NCBI GenBank assembly: GCA_031262895.1
Contig: JAISGW010000100.1
Coordinates: 1 to 6,518 of the forward strand
Direction of reading: 5' to 3'
Source: Tannerella sp.
GTDB taxonomy: Bacteria; Bacteroidota; Bacteroidia; Bacteroidales; Tannerellaceae
Length of the DNA: 6,518 nt
This document shows, piece by piece, positions 5,505 through 6,518 of this stretch. Position 1 is the first letter of the stretch; the number at the start of each line of letters is the position of its first letter. The position numbers and the translations under genes were made by a program. The notes below the pieces were generated by a model. That model had not been told where the DNA came from and ran no database searches. It worked only from the letters and a program-made list of their open reading frames with translations.

Positions 5505-6518
5505 TTCGTTTCTCCGTCGTGGACGGTCGCCTCAGGCGCACGATGGAGCGTCGAATCGACCAGACCGGGCGTGTTGAGCACGTCCAAGGCTTTTTTCAAT
5601 ACAGGGTCGTCTTTCAGATTGTAGATGAGTTCGCCCCGCTCGTAATAATAACGCTTAATGATTTCTGAGGTCAAGGCGTCCTGAATATCCTTATGGAAGT
5701 GGTCGAAGTCACGGTCAATGTTCGGCTGCAGTTTGGCTTCCAAGGCATTGAAAGCAGTCGAATCGCTTCCTGAGAGGTAACCTTCAAAGCGGGCTGCTTC
5801 TTTCAGACTCTTGAAGATTTTCGCGCTTTGCCGGTCATAACTAAAATTCATCTTCTTCGCCCGGGCTTTCAGGGCTTCGAAATCCGCCTCGGAAGCTTCA
5901 AAGGTTTCCGGCGGGGCGATTTTCTTATGCTGTTGCACGTAATCCGTGACGAAGTCGAACATCACCTTGTAATTACCCGTCAGATAATACAAGATGGCGG
6001 GCGACTCCGGTTCTTTTACCTTGAAGTCGGGCGTCACGCCGCCGCCGTCGCGTACCGGGCGGCCGGTAGACGTATGGAACACGGAGGTCAGGCTGTCGGG
6101 GATATTACCCACACTGCCGTCGGCATTGCGGTGGGCGTAGTCGATTTGTTGGATGCAACGGCCGCTGGGGATATAATACTTGCTCATGGTTACCTTCAAG
6201 GTGCCGTTGTAAGGTAAGTCGCGGGTGGTTTGCACCAGGCCCTTGCCGAAGGAACGCTGCCCGATGAGCACGGCGCGATCCATGTCTTGCAAGGAGCCGG
6301 AGAGAATTTCGGCGGCCGAAGCCGAGCCTCCGTTGATGAGCACGCACATGGGCATGACGGTGTCGATAGGCTCGCTCGTGGTACGGTAAACGCGATCCCA
6401 TTGCGGGAGCTTTCCCTTTGTAGTGACAACCACTTTCCCTTTCGGCACGAACATGCTGACGATTTGTACGGCGCTTTCCAGCAGGCCGCCGCCATTGTCG
6501 CGCAGGTCAAGCACCAAA
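5501..6518 (-). CDS. S41-family C-terminal processing peptidase, C-terminal part (5' end outside window)
   Basis: The frame is open to the right edge (first full codon 6517-6515; the TTG there is internal, reading L-V-L-D-L-R-D-N-G-G-G). The visible 338 residues hold most of the S41 catalytic core. Seen: LDLRDNGGG (3-11); NGGSASAAEIL with the likely nucleophile S67; GQRSFGKGLVQ with the likely general-base lysine K92, 25 residues on, the spacing found in E. coli Tsp; and MSKYYIPSGRCIQ and GGGVTPDF. These proteases use a Ser-Lys dyad and cut proteins near their C termini in the periplasm. The missing part should carry the signal peptide and PDZ domain. Residues about 175-315 form a helical, charged C-terminal extension with no motif I recognise. 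The stop overlaps the fur start by 4 bases, so this is the upstream member of the operon. Confidence 0.95.
   Translation of the reverse strand, partial: LVLDLRDNGGGLLESAVQIVSMFVPKGKVVVTTKGKLPQWDRVYRTTSEPIDTVMPMCVLINGGSASAAEILSGSLQDMDRAVLIGQRSFGKGLVQTTRDLPYNGTLKVTMSKYYIPSGRCIQQIDYAHRNADGSVGNIPDSLTSVFHTSTGRPVRDGGGVTPDFKVKEPESPAILYYLTGNYKVMFDFVTDYVQQHKKIAPPETFEASEADFEALKARAKKMNFSYDRQSAKIFKSLKEAARFEGYLSGSDSTAFNALEAKLQPNIDRDFDHFHKDIQDALTSEIIKRYYYERGELIYNLKDDPVLKKALDVLNTPGLVDSTLHRAPEATVHDGETK

Overview
The window looks like a chromosomal housekeeping region from a Bacteroidales bacterium (Bacteroides or Parabacteroides relatives). The reasons are the gene families, their sequence flavour, start codons without recognisable Shine-Dalgarno sequences, and a promoter ahead of a tRNA that matches the Bacteroides pattern TAnnTTTG with an upstream TTG-type box. 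Base composition is moderate and looks similar across all genes. I see no insertion sequence, phage gene, CRISPR array, rRNA or sign of recent transfer.

Left part, plus strand (1-1416): the 3' end of a gene whose product ends in a LytTR DNA-binding domain, a short AT-rich gap with a weak hairpin, then a 299-residue secreted or membrane-anchored protein of the PepSY-like (beta-lactamase-inhibitor-like) type with an apparent internal duplication. Middle (1417-1719): a convergent boundary holding a strong 14-bp hairpin with a GAGA loop and, on the minus strand, a tRNA-Gln(TTG) with its own promoter and an intrinsic terminator.

Right part, minus strand (6518 down to 1720): a tightly packed run in the transcription order S41 C-terminal processing peptidase (5' end outside the window), Fur-family regulator, purA, YugP-type membrane zinc metallopeptidase, tyrS. 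The first three genes overlap by 4 and 11 bases and the later gaps are tens of bases or less, so they are probably one transcription unit. It combines envelope proteolysis, metal-responsive control, the first committed step of AMP synthesis and tyrosine charging. tRNA-Gln follows tyrS on the same strand with no terminator seen between them.

Nothing here amounts to a clearly new biological system. The points most worth a second look are the duplicated PepSY-like protein beside a LytTR regulator, the Fur protein that keeps two metal sites but lacks ligands of the third, and the tRNA-Gln placed directly behind tyrS.
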